Shown here: positions 1-9,260 of the stretch, in pieces
Position numbering within the stretch: position 1 is the first letter of the stretch
How the letters are laid out: the number at the start of each line of letters is the position of its first letter
DNA from: an uncultured Leptolyngbyaceae cyanobacterium
GTDB taxonomy: Bacteria > Cyanobacteriota > Cyanobacteriia > Leptolyngbyales > Leptolyngbyaceae
Assembly: GCA_938023035.1 (NCBI GenBank)
Contig: CALIDI010000042.1
Span: 32,269-96,268 of the forward strand
Length of the DNA stretch: 64,000 nt
Direction of reading: 5' to 3'
Translations under genes and position numbers: made by a program
Notes under the pieces: model-generated
What the model was told of the DNA's origin: nothing
Databases searched by the model: none
The model's input: only the letters and a program-made list of their open reading frames with translations

Positions 1-877
1 TGGTAAAAATGGCCTCCTTCGTCTTCTCTATAGCTCGCTCTTGCTCTGGGGGGCGGCCCACCTGTTCTTGTTTCGCTGGCACTTGCCAAGTCGTTACACC
101 CAGTACAGCTTTCGGATTTTGCTGGCGATCGCCACTGGCATTGCCTTAGCCCTCCTACTAGAGCGCTAGCGTCGCTGGTCGAGCAGACAGAGTTCTCAAC
201 GGTACTGGCGGGTTTGGTTGCCCTTAGGAGCACTCTGGCTTAGTTTATTACTCTACCCAACGGCAGCTCTACTACGAGAATTCAGCCCGGCTCTTAGGGG
301 CATTGTCAAGACGTTACCAGGCTATGAGAGTGGCAACGATAGCGGACTCTATCGCTTTTTAGCGACACAGCCCAAGGATGCTATGGTTGCGTCTTTAACG
401 AAAGCTGCTGATAATATTCCCACGTTTGCTGGGCGCTCTGTAATGGTTGCACGGGAGTATGCTATTCCCTACTACTTTGGTTACTATCAGTTTTTAAGAC
501 AGCGGGCGATCGCTTTGTTAGAGGCGCAGTACAGCTCAGACCCTCAGCTCGTGCAGCACTTCATCCAAACCTATGGGGTCAGTCTCTAGTTCCTAGAGAC
601 CCAATCATTCGCTCCTAATACCCTGGTGAATCAGCGAAATTACAACTGGTTCCATGCTTATGAACCGGCCTTCTCCCAGGCGGTACAGCAAATGCAAACG
701 GGGCAGCCAACGGTTGTTCAGGCGGCCATTGCTCGTTGTACAGTTTTTGCTGAACATTGCCTGGTGGTATTAGATGCCACTTGCATCTCTAGTGATAAGT
801 CGACGGCTTCTTCTCGGAAACCCTCCCTTCCTGCTGCTAATGTCCCAAGGCTCAACAGCGGGTCAAGAGCGCCATAG
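1..877 (+). pseudogene. Membrane-protein gene, 3' part, with two in-frame TAG stops
   Basis: One reading frame (frame 2) runs from the window edge to position 877 but is cut by TAG at 167-169 and again at 587-589. Before the first stop it codes for hydrophobic membrane segments (through LAIATGIALALLLER). After it come another membrane segment (LGALWLSLLLYP) and a soluble tail with REYAIPYYFGYYQFLRQ. After the second stop the frame continues with FAPNTLVNQRNYNWF and ends near VVLDATCI. The whole resembles, from memory, a cyanobacterial polytopic membrane protein of glycosyltransferase-like type with a C-terminal soluble domain. The pieces stay in one frame without insertions, so only the stops separate them: recent decay or base-call errors. 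TAG ends other intact genes in the window, so recoding is unlikely. The 5' end lies outside the window. Confidence 0.6.
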
Positions 878-939
878 AATTTGCGGCAATTTGGCCTCTA
901 ATTTGCAATACTAAAAGAATTCGCACACTTGATTGGGCC

Positions 940-1209
940 ATGTTCATTATTGATTTGATTTTGCGGAACGCTGCTGCAACGCTCTCGGTTCAAAAGAAAA
1001 CAGCAGCAGATGCTGAGGCTGCCTATCAGCAGATTGTAGCGGCCATGCAAACAACCGATCGCCGCTTGTTAGAGCTAACCTGCGACAAAGATCCAGGCAA
1101 AAAGATCAGCGTTATGGCTGCGGATATAGCCGCCGTACAAATCGCTGAAAAAAGTAGCACCGCCACCTCCTCGGGTAGACCTCCTGGCTTTTTTGCTTTA
1201 GCAGAATGA
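940..1209 (+). CDS. UPF0367 family conserved cyanobacterial protein
   Basis: The 89-residue product has the pattern of the small UPF0367 family: an N-terminal beta strand (MFIIDLILRN), a helix with SVQKKTAADAEAAYQQIV, the segment LELTCDKDPGKKISVMAADIAAVQI, and a flexible glycine/serine tail ending in PGFFALAE. No catalytic residues are apparent and no function is established for the family. Its stop codon overlaps the start of the following ABC ATPase in ATGA (1206-1209), so the two are probably co-transcribed and translationally coupled. Family assignment is from remembered sequence pattern; length fits. Confidence 0.75.
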   Translation: MFIIDLILRNAAATLSVQKKTAADAEAAYQQIVAAMQTTDRRLLELTCDKDPGKKISVMAADIAAVQIAEKSSTATSSGRPPGFFALAE

Positions 1210-1877
1210 GCGCGTTTTCTCCAGCTATTTACTTGCAGGATGTCTCCTTTTCCTGGCAGCACCATCTAGTTCTTGATGCTTGCTCCTTGGAAGTTCCTAA
1301 GGGTGAATTCTGGATGCTGTTGGGGACAAATGGGAGTGGTAAATCTACCCTACTCAAGCTTTTAGGGGGGTTGCTCAAACCTCAAGCAGGAGTGATCCAA
1401 ACGGGGCAACCTCTCGGGTTTGTTTTTCAAAACCCAGATCATCAACTAGTTATGCCTACGGTTGGGGCCGATGTCGCCTTTGGCTTGGTGGCAGAAAATC
1501 TTTCCCAAACCCAGGTGCGGCAGCGGGTAGAAGAGGCGCTGGCCGCTGTCAATTTATTATCTCTGATCCGACGACCGATCTATGCGCTCAGTGGTGGTCA
1601 GAAGCAACGACTTGCGATCGCCGGGGCGATCGCCCGCCATGCCCAAGTGCTGTTGCTGGATGAACCGACTGCTCTACTTGATCCTGACAGCCAGTTGGAA
1701 CTGGTGGCTCAGGTGCGTCGTTTGGTGAAACAACGAGGGATTACAGCACTGTGGGTTACCCACCGTCTGGAAGAGTTAGATTACAGTGATGGCGCATTTC
1801 TTCTCGATAATGGCAACGTGGTTGATCAGGGCGATCCACAACGCTTGCAACAACAGCTCAAAACTCTGCGGTCTTGA
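1206..1877 (+). CDS. ABC transporter ATPase, CbiO/ECF type
   Basis: A 223-residue ATP-binding subunit with all ABC motifs: Walker A GTNGSGKST at about residues 40-48, Q-loop FQNPDHQLV, signature LSGGQKQRLA near 129, Walker B VLLLDEP near 150 and the switch histidine in WVTHRLEEL. The FQNPDHQLV Q-loop is typical of CbiO/EcfA ATPases, which energise cobalt, nickel or vitamin uptake modules. No CbiQ/EcfT membrane partner or substrate-binding subunit is present nearby, so the substrate is unknown. It begins inside the stop of the upstream UPF0367 gene. In cyanobacteria such single ATPases are often encoded away from their T component. Confidence 0.88.
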   Translation: MSAFSPAIYLQDVSFSWQHHLVLDACSLEVPKGEFWMLLGTNGSGKSTLLKLLGGLLKPQAGVIQTGQPLGFVFQNPDHQLVMPTVGADVAFGLVAENLSQTQVRQRVEEALAAVNLLSLIRRPIYALSGGQKQRLAIAGAIARHAQVLLLDEPTALLDPDSQLELVAQVRRLVKQRGITALWVTHRLEELDYSDGAFLLDNGNVVDQGDPQRLQQQLKTLRS

Positions 1878-1959
1878 AGAAAATTTGAATTCTACATTGG
1901 GGCAAAGTCAACCGACGGTTCAGAAAGCTTAAATATCAGGGCACGAAGCTTGTTTCATT

Positions 1960-1989
1960 GTGTCTTTTGAATTCGTGTCTTTTGAATTC
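1960..1989 (+). repeat. Perfect tandem duplication of a 15-mer
   Basis: GTGTCTTTTGAATTC occurs twice head to tail (1960-1974 and 1975-1989) in the spacer between the ABC ATPase and the decayed flippase gene. No coding or operator role is evident. Confidence 0.8.
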
Positions 1990-2095
1990 AGTGTAGCGGC
2001 AGCCTAAGGCTTTGGCTAGAAAGCTGAGTAAGGCCAAAGCTAAGCGCATCGCCGCCCTGCTTGGTAGACTGCCTAACGCGCGGTTGCCATATTTT

Positions 2096-2908
2096 CTAGC
2101 GGGGCTTTGATTGCCATCTAGCTTTGCGGAGGGTGCCCAGGTATGGCCCCAGTAATGGTAACCCTCCCAGGGCTGCTGCTGTAGGGGCAGCGAAATAGGG
2201 CTGATAAAACCAAATTAAAGCCGCATCGCGGGTGCCAACTCCAGCAAAAGTGAGCGGGAGTAAACCCGCTAAAATCACCAGGGGCGAGAGCGCAAAATTG
2301 GCCAGAAAGGGAGTCCAGGTGTTGAAGGCCACAATAAAAAGCCAGATTTGTAACAGGTGCAAGAACCAGATAAAGAGAGAGGTTAGGGTGATTTTTAGGA
2401 GTTGTCGGCGATCGCGCCAGCTGTAGCGTTGTATTTCCTGCCAGGATGCATGTACCCTCCCTAATTTTGGTGCAAACCAGAGGGAAGCCAGTCGGCGGCA
2501 ACAGTCAAAGAAGTAGTCGGCAAAGGAGCGCAAACCTAGCCGCAGCCCCAGAATCATTAGACCGATAACCACGCTTAAGGTCATTAGCCAAAACAGCCTG
2601 TCTTTTTGGGGATAAAGCAACAGTCCAAACGCGCACCAGAGCAATAATGACATCAGGTCACAGGCTTTTTCAAACACCACTAGGGCTAAAGAAAGTGCCC
2701 CGCTCAGGTGTCATCGCTGCTGCATAAAGTAGGCTTTGGCAATATCCCCCATTTTGGAGGGCAGCACCATATAGAGCACACTGGCAAAGAGAATCAGCCG
2801 ATTGGCCTCAGCAAAAGGGAGCGCTATCTTGGGAAGAGGTGTTTGCGATTTGAAAGGTTCGTCTTGAAAAACCTGGGTTTCTAGTTGATTGGGCAGTAGC
2901 CGCTGCAA
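2096..2908 (-). pseudogene. UPF0104 / LPG-synthase-type membrane protein, broken
   Basis: Two minus-strand pieces in the same frame, 2711-2908 and 2096-2710, are separated only by a TGA at 2711-2713. The first ends in VLPSKMGDIAKAYFMQQR and the second resumes HLSGALSLALVVFEKACDL, which reads as one continuous membrane protein of the flippase-like UPF0104 family (lysylphosphatidylglycerol synthase transmembrane region). Membrane segments such as LFWLMTLSVVIGLMILGL and FIWFLHLLQIWLFIVAF follow, and the PLTFAGVGTRDAA stretch is typical of the family. About 270 codons remain, while relatives have over 300; the N-terminus seems lost, possibly by a further frame break near 2910-2925 where LYNHL is encoded in another frame. 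Not expected to make a functional protein unless the stop is a sequence error. Confidence 0.65.
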
Positions 2909-3079
2909 ACGCCAGGTGGTTGTACAGTGCCATCCACATCAGCATCATTCAAAGCTCTAAATGCTAGCCTAGGAAGCAGCTGTCATCAACGACTTGCCCC
3001 ATTCGCCATGCCCTTACCCAGAAAAAAGTGAGGAAAACAAGATGAAGTTAAGAAATGGGTGCTACCATAAAATGATCAG

Positions 3080-4393
3080 TTGCATTTGAGTGACGCCGCA
3101 TTGTCCATTACGACACTTAGCACATCTGCTCCTTCAGTCAGTCAAACAACGCTGTCAAACGGTTTGACTCTTGTTCATCACTATACGCCAGCACTTTCTG
3201 TGGCAGCTGTAGATGTGTGGGTAAGAGCCGGAGCTGTCACTGAACCCGATGAATGGATGGGGATGGCGCACTTCCTGGAGCACATGATTTTTAAGGGGAC
3301 TGATCGGCTACCCCCCGGAGCATTTGACTGGGCAATTGAAAATTATGGTGGGATGACTAATGCGGCGACCAGCTATGACTATGCCCACTTTTTCATCACG
3401 ACTGCATCCCAACATTTTGAGGCAACGCTCCCCTATTTGGCTGAGCTATTGCTGAATGCCAAAATTCCCGATGAGGAGTTTGAGCGGGAACGGGAAGTAG
3501 TGTTGGAAGAGATTCTGCAATCCTATGACAATCCTGACTGGATCGGGTTTCAGGCCCTTAGTGAACTAGTTTATCAGCGGCATCCCTATGGTCGCCCGAT
3601 TCTAGGCACTGAAGACAGTTTGATGGGGCGATCGCCCGCAGAAATGCGTCAGTTTCATCGCACCCACTACCAACCTGAAACCATGACGGTGGTGGTGGTG
3701 GGTGATATTCCCTACAATCAGGCGGTTGATTTAGTCAGTCGTACCTTTACCCCGTTTGCTACCCGGTCGAGTTGTCCTGTTTATATGGCAGATGCCGAAC
3801 CACCCATTACCACCGTGCGGCGGCAAGAGTTGCATTTGCCCCGGGCTGAACAGGCCCGTCTGATGTTGGCGTGGATTGGCCCTGGAGTTGATTCGCCGCT
3901 GCACAATCTAGACGCCCAATTGCAGGACGCCTATGGGTTAGATGTGCTGTCTGTGTTGTTGACAGAGGGGCGGACTTCTCGCCTGGTGCGTGAGCTACGA
4001 GAAGAGCGCAATTTGGTGCAGGGCATTAGCAGCGGCTTTTCGTTGCAGCGAGAATCGGGTTTATTTACGATCACCGCCTGGTTAGAGCCTGAAAACCTAG
4101 AACGAGTAGAAGCTATCATCTGCGATCGCCTTTCAGAACTCAGCGCGCTCCCAGTTTCGCCAGCAGAGTTGGCCCGTTGTCAGCGTCTGCTTTGTAATGA
4201 CCATGCCTTTTCCACCGAAACGCCCAGCCAACTGGCAGGGCTGTACGGCTATTACAGCGTAATTGCCGATCCAACGGTTGCCGCTACCTATCCGCAGCGA
4301 ATCCGAGCGATTCAACCCGAAGATTTACAGCGTCTGGCCAGTTATTACCTCTCTCCTTATCACTATGCAGCGACTATTATTCGTCCCGCTTAG
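3080..4393 (+). CDS. M16 family zinc metallopeptidase (active-type subunit)
   Basis: A 437-residue protein with the inverted zinc motif of pitrilysin/M16 peptidases, HxxEH at residues 64-68 (HFLEH), and the distal glutamate in the EREREVVLEEI segment about 75 residues later. The C-terminal half has the M16C fold pattern with a R/Y-type segment LVRELREERNLVQGISSGF. A TAA at 3068-3070 closes the frame upstream, leaving TTG at 3080 as the first possible start; no strong ribosome-binding site precedes it. The gene lies 170 bp before a second M16 gene that lacks the zinc ligands. This matches the bacterial heterodimer pattern in which one subunit is catalytic and the other shapes the peptide chamber. 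Substrate unknown; probably cytoplasmic or periplasmic peptides. Confidence 0.88.
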   Translation: MHLSDAALSITTLSTSAPSVSQTTLSNGLTLVHHYTPALSVAAVDVWVRAGAVTEPDEWMGMAHFLEHMIFKGTDRLPPGAFDWAIENYGGMTNAATSYDYAHFFITTASQHFEATLPYLAELLLNAKIPDEEFEREREVVLEEILQSYDNPDWIGFQALSELVYQRHPYGRPILGTEDSLMGRSPAEMRQFHRTHYQPETMTVVVVGDIPYNQAVDLVSRTFTPFATRSSCPVYMADAEPPITTVRRQELHLPRAEQARLMLAWIGPGVDSPLHNLDAQLQDAYGLDVLSVLLTEGRTSRLVRELREERNLVQGISSGFSLQRESGLFTITAWLEPENLERVEAIICDRLSELSALPVSPAELARCQRLLCNDHAFSTETPSQLAGLYGYYSVIADPTVAATYPQRIRAIQPEDLQRLASYYLSPYHYAATIIRPA

Positions 4394-4566
4394 CACTTTG
4401 GCCGTTTGCTAGAGTCTGGCTTACTTAAGAGATGCAACCTTTGGGTTCTATTGCTTTTATGATTAACCCAACAATGCCTGCTCTGGTGGGTTGCAAGCTA
4501 TTCTCAAGCTAGTTACCCCGGTGATCGCCTGTTAATTTGTGATTTGGCCTTGTCGAAGGAGTTATT

Positions 4567-5910
4567 TTGAACTTGATTTCTGTTGATTCCTACTCCCATC
4601 ACATCCATCGCATGGTGCTCGACAATGGCATTGTGGTGCTGGTCAAGCATAATCCAGCCGCCGATATCATTGCTGCCCGGCTGTTTATCCGAGCGGGTAG
4701 TCAATGGGAAACGACCGCCCAGGCAGGATTGTCCCATCTACTCTCAGCCGTGATGACCAAAGGCACCGATCGGCTCTCGTCTTTAGAAATCGCCGAAGCG
4801 GTGGAGTCGGTGGGGGCCAGCCTCGGTAGCGATTCAACAACCGATTATTTTCTGGTAAGTTTGAAAACGGTTTCTGCCGATTTTGCCACCATGCTCAAAT
4901 TGGCCGGAGAATTGCTGCGATCGCCCAGTATTCCTGAGCATGAGCTAGAGCTAGAGCAGCGGCTCACCCTTCAGGCCATCCGATCTCAGCAAGAGCAACC
5001 CTTCACCGTGGCCTTTGACCAATTGCGGCAGATGATGTACGCCAATCATCCTTATGCCCTATCAAACCTAGGTACTGAGGCCACTGTCGCCCAGTTACAA
5101 CGAGATGACCTGCTGCAATATCACCAAACGCATTTTCGTCCTGATCATCTCGTTATTAGTGTTTGCGGTAGAATTCAGCCCGCAGAGGTGTTATCCCTAG
5201 TACAGGAAGTGTTTGGTGATTGGGCAGTGCCATCCCAACCAGTTCCCCCTCTGAATTTGCCTGCTTTAGAGCGATTTCCCACCCGGCGGGCGATCGCCCA
5301 AGCCACTCAGCAAACCATTGTCATGTTAGGTTACCTAGCTCCAGCCATTCCTCGACCAGAGCTGCAAGCCTCAGACACCTTCAGTGCAGAAACGAGTTTT
5401 CCCGCGGCCTATTCCCTAGAGGAGTATATTGCCTTAAAACTGCTGAGCAGTTACCTCAGCAACGGTTTGTCTAGCCGCCTGTTTGTTGAACTACGCGAAA
5501 AGCGGGGACTGGCCTACGAAGTTTCTGGGTTTTACCCAACCCGCCTGCACCCGGCTCAATTCGTAGTCTATATGGGTACTGCTCCTGAGAACACCGAAAC
5601 AGCGCTCACCAGCTTGCAAGCAGAGGTGGATCGGCTGCGCCATCACCCACTTGAGCCGCAGGAAATTCAAACCGCCAAAAATAAACTGTTAGGCCAATAC
5701 GCTTTGGGTAAGCAGACCAATGCCCAGATTGCTCAAATTTTTGGTTGGTATGAAACCATTGGCTTGGGGATTGAGTTTGACCAGCAGTTTCAAGCGGCGG
5801 TCAGTGAGATTTCAGCAGAAGTGGCCCAAGCAGTGGCTCAGCGCTACCTCGTTCAACCCTATGTGTCTTTGGTCGGGCCAGCCGATTGGGTTTTGCCTTT
5901 CGTGCAGTAA
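4567..5910 (+). CDS. M16 family peptidase, inactive-type partner subunit
   Basis: A 447-residue M16 homologue. Where the catalytic partner has HFLEH this protein has HLLSA (residues 57-61), so the zinc glutamate and second histidine are missing. It keeps the C-terminal R/Y pair region LFVELREKRGLAYEVSGFY, which binds the substrate C-terminus in M16B enzymes. Start chosen as TTG at 4567 because AAGGAG lies at 4556-4561 with good spacing and no ATG is available. It follows the catalytic subunit on the same strand, and the two probably form a heterodimer like mitochondrial processing peptidase. The loss of the motif is a family feature, not a sign of decay. Confidence 0.88.
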   Translation: MNLISVDSYSHHIHRMVLDNGIVVLVKHNPAADIIAARLFIRAGSQWETTAQAGLSHLLSAVMTKGTDRLSSLEIAEAVESVGASLGSDSTTDYFLVSLKTVSADFATMLKLAGELLRSPSIPEHELELEQRLTLQAIRSQQEQPFTVAFDQLRQMMYANHPYALSNLGTEATVAQLQRDDLLQYHQTHFRPDHLVISVCGRIQPAEVLSLVQEVFGDWAVPSQPVPPLNLPALERFPTRRAIAQATQQTIVMLGYLAPAIPRPELQASDTFSAETSFPAAYSLEEYIALKLLSSYLSNGLSSRLFVELREKRGLAYEVSGFYPTRLHPAQFVVYMGTAPENTETALTSLQAEVDRLRHHPLEPQEIQTAKNKLLGQYALGKQTNAQIAQIFGWYETIGLGIEFDQQFQAAVSEISAEVAQAVAQRYLVQPYVSLVGPADWVLPFVQ

Positions 5911-6041
5911 TTGATTAAGGTGCTGTCAATGGCTTAAAGCCGCCGTCACCAAGCGCAAACTCAAGACAGATGCTTTTTCAACAATCTGACGTCTTTGGTC
6001 TCTTGCATTTAAGTGCTAAGTTTGTGGCTGTATGTGCTCTC

Positions 6042-6605
6042 CTACTCCAGCAACCAGCCAAAGACCAAACCTACACTTAAATTTAACTCATGGGCAAAGG
6101 AGGGCGCTGGTAGTTTTTGCTCTGACTGGTCAAAAACTTCTGGTTGCTGCCTTGGCAGATACACAAAAATAGTTTGCTCATCAGGGTCAATTAACCAACC
6201 CATTTGAGATCCATGATTCAGGCAATACAGAATATTTTTGGTTACTTTTGTTTGGCTTTGATCCGGTGACAAGATTTCAATCACCCAGTCAGGGGCGATT
6301 GGAAAGGTATTCGTCACCTCACCATTGGGATCACGGGGAATCCGATTCCAAGTAAACACAGATACATCTGGAACCGTTGAGCGTCCACCAAATGTACAAC
6401 GCAGTTCTGAAAACGCTCGGGCGATTTTTTGAAGCTTAAGAACCCCATTGACCGTCGTAGCCAACTCGGTTTGAATGGTGCTGTGCTTTCCCTGAGGCAT
6501 TGGCTTCTGGATAATCTGCCCATCAATGTACTCGCTAGCAGGCTTCGTTTCTGGCAGCTTCAGAAATTCCTCCAAAGTAATGGGGCGAGATGGAGACTGT
6601 ACCAT
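6042..6605 (-). CDS. Uma2 family (DUF820) endonuclease-like protein
   Basis: A 187-residue protein of the Uma2/DUF820 family, a PD-(D/E)XK nuclease fold expanded in cyanobacteria. Visible landmarks are the N-terminal ITLEEFLKLPETKPASEYIDGQI, the core TVPDVSVFTWNRIP and APDWVIEILSPDQSQTKVTKNI, and WLIDPDEQTIFVY. The glutamate of EYIDG, the aspartate of VPDVSV and the E of VIEILSP are the expected active-site acids. AAGGAAG lies just upstream of the ATG. Function in cells is poorly known; copies are numerous and mobile-like. It converges on the second M16 gene across a 130-bp spacer. A second member is cut by the right edge of the window. Confidence 0.88.
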   Translation of the reverse strand: MVQSPSRPITLEEFLKLPETKPASEYIDGQIIQKPMPQGKHSTIQTELATTVNGVLKLQKIARAFSELRCTFGGRSTVPDVSVFTWNRIPRDPNGEVTNTFPIAPDWVIEILSPDQSQTKVTKNILYCLNHGSQMGWLIDPDEQTIFVYLPRQQPEVFDQSEQKLPAPSFAHELNLSVGLVFGWLLE

Positions 6606-7029
6606 TTGAACTTCCTTAGAATAGGAGGCCAGATAAAGTTTTTACTCATTTTAGAAGATAAACTGTATCAACACTTTGGACAATTTTTAAAGAGAAGAGA
6701 GGATAGAGGATGCAGGATAGAGACCTGCCACGCCATCCGCTTTGGCCCTCAACCGAAATTCTTCTCTCTTCTTAGAAGAAAGACTTTGAATCTGGCTTCC
6801 CTAATCCCAAACTTGGGAGCAGGATCTAGGGGATGAGGGCAGTTCGGTACGGAAGTATCTGGACTATTGATTCATAGTGATGGCAGCCAATCACTGAAAA
6901 GCTTGCTAAGAAGCTAATCTGGCAATTTGCCAAAAACAGCTTGTTTTTGAGGTGTTTCTGTCATTGTGGTGCAGGCGGTTGGTGGATGATTCAGGATGAA
7001 GCGAGTCTAATTATCTGCAACGACCGTAA
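6606..7029. other. Spacer with a decayed dispersed-repeat fragment
   Basis: No gene is supported here. At about 6768-6840 a stretch with CCCAAACTTGGGAG followed by GGGGATGAGGGCAG resembles the degenerate repeats seen at 45.7 kb and 51.2 kb. Around 6700-6780 lies purine-rich and TCTTCT-type low-complexity sequence. Confidence 0.5.
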
Positions 7030-8214
7030 TCAGGGAGATCTGTCGGCAGGTGGCCATTGCCCTAGGGCGATCGCCCCATTTTGGCCGCCAAACCCAAAGC
7101 TGAGGCAGAGCGCATGGTGTACAGCGGCGGCTTTTGCTGTTGAAACAAAGTTGAGCGGAAATTCTGATTGCTGCAACCCCACACAGGGGGGAAGCTGTTG
7201 ATGGTACAAGGCCAGCAGACAGAAGGCTACTCCTAATGCCCCAGAAGCTCCGATGGTATGACCGGTTGCCGCTTTTGTTGAAAGGATTGATACCTCTGGG
7301 GGAAAGAGGTGCTGAATCAACTGAGCCTCATTGCGATCATTAAGGGGAGTTGCTGTTCCATGGGTATGGATAAAGTGGATTGCCTCTGGTGTCAGGTGGC
7401 TTTGACGCAGACAGTGGTTGATGGCCGCGATCGCGGCTTGGCGCTCAGCCGCAGGCGCACTGACATGATACCCATCTGCCGATAACCCGATCCCTAAAAT
7501 GCGGCCATAGATTCTGGCCTGGCGCTGTTGGGCGAGTTTTGCAGATTCCAACACCAGAATGGCACCGCCTTCCCCTAGCACCAGGCCCTGTCGCTGGCGA
7601 TCAAAGGGATAGGCTCCGGTCGCTGCCAAGGCGCCCATTTGCTTGAACCCGGCCAGGGTCAAAGGTGTGACTGGGGCTTCTACTGCCCCTGCTAAAACCC
7701 GCTGGCAATGGCCTTGGCGAATCAGCTCTGCCCCCTGGGCGATCGCCCAAATTCCTGTAGCGCAGGCCGCCATTGGTGACAGAACCGGAGCCGAAGTTTG
7801 CAGCATTTGCGCGGTTTGCACAGCGGCTCCGTGGGGGAGAAAGGCGAGCCAATCGGCCAGCACAGGGGCAACTGTTTGCTGAGAGAGACCCACCGAGTTG
7901 CGAGGGGAGTAATACCTGACCCGAGCCAAGTCTTCCCACTCAGCCTGATGCCCACGACTAGAGCCAATCGACACACCGCACGTTACCTGAGGCAAGGTCA
8001 ACCCAGCATCGGCTAAGGCCTCCCGCACAATTGAGGCGGTTAGTGACGCCAATCGGGCTGGGGTAGAGTTTATGAGTCCCAGGGGGAGCGGTGGCAACTC
8101 TGGAAAAGGCTGATGCAGGCAAATTCCCGATCGACCTGCTAATAAATGGCTCCAGGTAATTTCAAGACGACCCAGGGCAGAGGCCAAGCCAATGCCAGTA
8201 ACAACGACATCCAT
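7030..8214 (-). CDS. Beta-ketoacyl-ACP synthase (FabF/KAS II-like)
   Basis: A 394-residue condensing enzyme of the thiolase fold. The catalytic triad is visible: Cys151 in AACATG, His285 in HTHGTATPLND, and His319 in STKAATGHTIGASGA with the preceding lysine. It would extend acyl-ACP with malonyl-ACP in fatty acid or related acyl-chain synthesis. Start placed at the ATG at 8214 (MDVVVTGIG), because the fold begins there; the reading frame extends 13 codons upstream with no family similarity. It is shorter and more divergent than housekeeping FabF and may serve a special lipid or secondary-metabolite branch. It lies 62 bp downstream of a GntR regulator on the same strand, suggesting an operon. 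Confidence 0.85.
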   Translation of the reverse strand: MDVVVTGIGLASALGRLEITWSHLLAGRSGICLHQPFPELPPLPLGLINSTPARLASLTASIVREALADAGLTLPQVTCGVSIGSSRGHQAEWEDLARVRYYSPRNSVGLSQQTVAPVLADWLAFLPHGAAVQTAQMLQTSAPVLSPMAACATGIWAIAQGAELIRQGHCQRVLAGAVEAPVTPLTLAGFKQMGALAATGAYPFDRQRQGLVLGEGGAILVLESAKLAQQRQARIYGRILGIGLSADGYHVSAPAAERQAAIAAINHCLRQSHLTPEAIHFIHTHGTATPLNDRNEAQLIQHLFPPEVSILSTKAATGHTIGASGALGVAFCLLALYHQQLPPCVGLQQSEFPLNFVSTAKAAAVHHALCLSFGFGGQNGAIALGQWPPADRSP

Positions 8215-8276
8215 TGTGCCAACGACAACCCACGCGCCAATCGCGCATTTCAACTTTTGAGGCCAACGCCGAGGAT

Positions 8277-9260
8277 TTACTCCAGACCTAGCTCCCGCTT
8301 AAGCAAATCGATAGACTTCCCAATCACAAAGTTTTCGCAGCAGATCAATTGGGGCGGACGAATGATATCTTCGCGGGCGGAGGCGATCGCCGATCGCACC
8401 AATTGGCAACTGGCCTGATCGGCAATAATCGTGTGGGCACTACGCACCAGCGCACTCAGCTTATAGTTATCGCCCAACTGACAAGTCATCACCAGTAGAT
8501 CATCGCCCCGTAAACTGTGAATAATCACTTCAGCCACACCGACAGTCCCAGAGCTGAGACTCACAACGCCCAAACAACTACCTTTAGGTAACTTTTTGAT
8601 CAGGTTAATCTCTTCGTTAAAGTCATAAATATCAATTGGGATGACACGCACGGCCTTCGGTGCAGCGATCGCCTCAGCCTGGGCAATAAAATAGCGACTG
8701 GTCACAACCGTGCCAGAGCAGGTTTGATCCAGCACTTGACTCAATTCTTCCAGGGGCACTAACTGTACCGGAATGTTGAGTGCCCGCTCTAGCTCTCGCA
8801 CAATCACTTCCCCCGCACCAATGTCGTGGGTGGGTGCCGTCACCAGCACCTGGGCGCTACAGCGCAAACGCCAATCAATTTCTGCCAAAAACAGTTCTCG
8901 GGCTTGATTGAGCGAACAGCCCAGTTTCAACAGCTCATCAATGCTAGTTTGAGCCACCTTATAGGCACCAGGAAACTGCTCCAAAATGGGTGACTTTACC
9001 TTGGCATTGCTTTCTTGCACCTGATCGCGCACATATATCCCCGAACCAGCGTGAGCATCAACCACACCAGCTTCTTCCAGTTGGCGATACACTTTACTGA
9101 TCGTGTTACGGTGTAAACCGGTTTGCATTGCTAGTTGGCGTGTACTGGGCAAGCGATGCCCTGGTGGATACTGCCGCGAGGCGATCGCAAACAAAATCTG
9201 ATTATAAAGTTGCGTCGATGCAGGAATATCGCTATCTGGCTGGATATGGAACTGAACCAT
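8277..9260 (-). CDS. GntR family transcriptional regulator
   Basis: A 327-residue protein with an N-terminal GntR winged helix (residues about 10-80): QLYNQILFAIASRQYPPG, LPSTRQLAMQTGLHRNTISK and YRQLEEAGVVDAHAGSGIYV. The C-terminal 220 residues are not an aminotransferase (no MocR fold) nor an obvious FadR or UTRA domain. They contain alternating beta and helix segments and resemble a domain found with GntR helices in cyanobacteria. Ligand unknown. It precedes the ketoacyl synthase gene, so autoregulation and control of that gene are plausible. The start lies about 480 bp from the divergently oriented adhesin gene, with a pair of long direct repeats in between. Confidence 0.87.
   Translation of the reverse strand: MVQFHIQPDSDIPASTQLYNQILFAIASRQYPPGHRLPSTRQLAMQTGLHRNTISKVYRQLEEAGVVDAHAGSGIYVRDQVQESNAKVKSPILEQFPGAYKVAQTSIDELLKLGCSLNQARELFLAEIDWRLRCSAQVLVTAPTHDIGAGEVIVRELERALNIPVQLVPLEELSQVLDQTCSGTVVTSRYFIAQAEAIAAPKAVRVIPIDIYDFNEEINLIKKLPKGSCLGVVSLSSGTVGVAEVIIHSLRGDDLLVMTCQLGDNYKLSALVRSAHTIIADQASCQLVRSAIASAREDIIRPPQLICCENFVIGKSIDLLKRELGLE

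Noticed and set aside
167..589. TAG read through as an amino acid in the left-edge gene
   Set aside because: Intact genes in the window, such as the first M16 gene, end normally in TAG, and no recoding tRNA or signal is seen. Decay or error is simpler.
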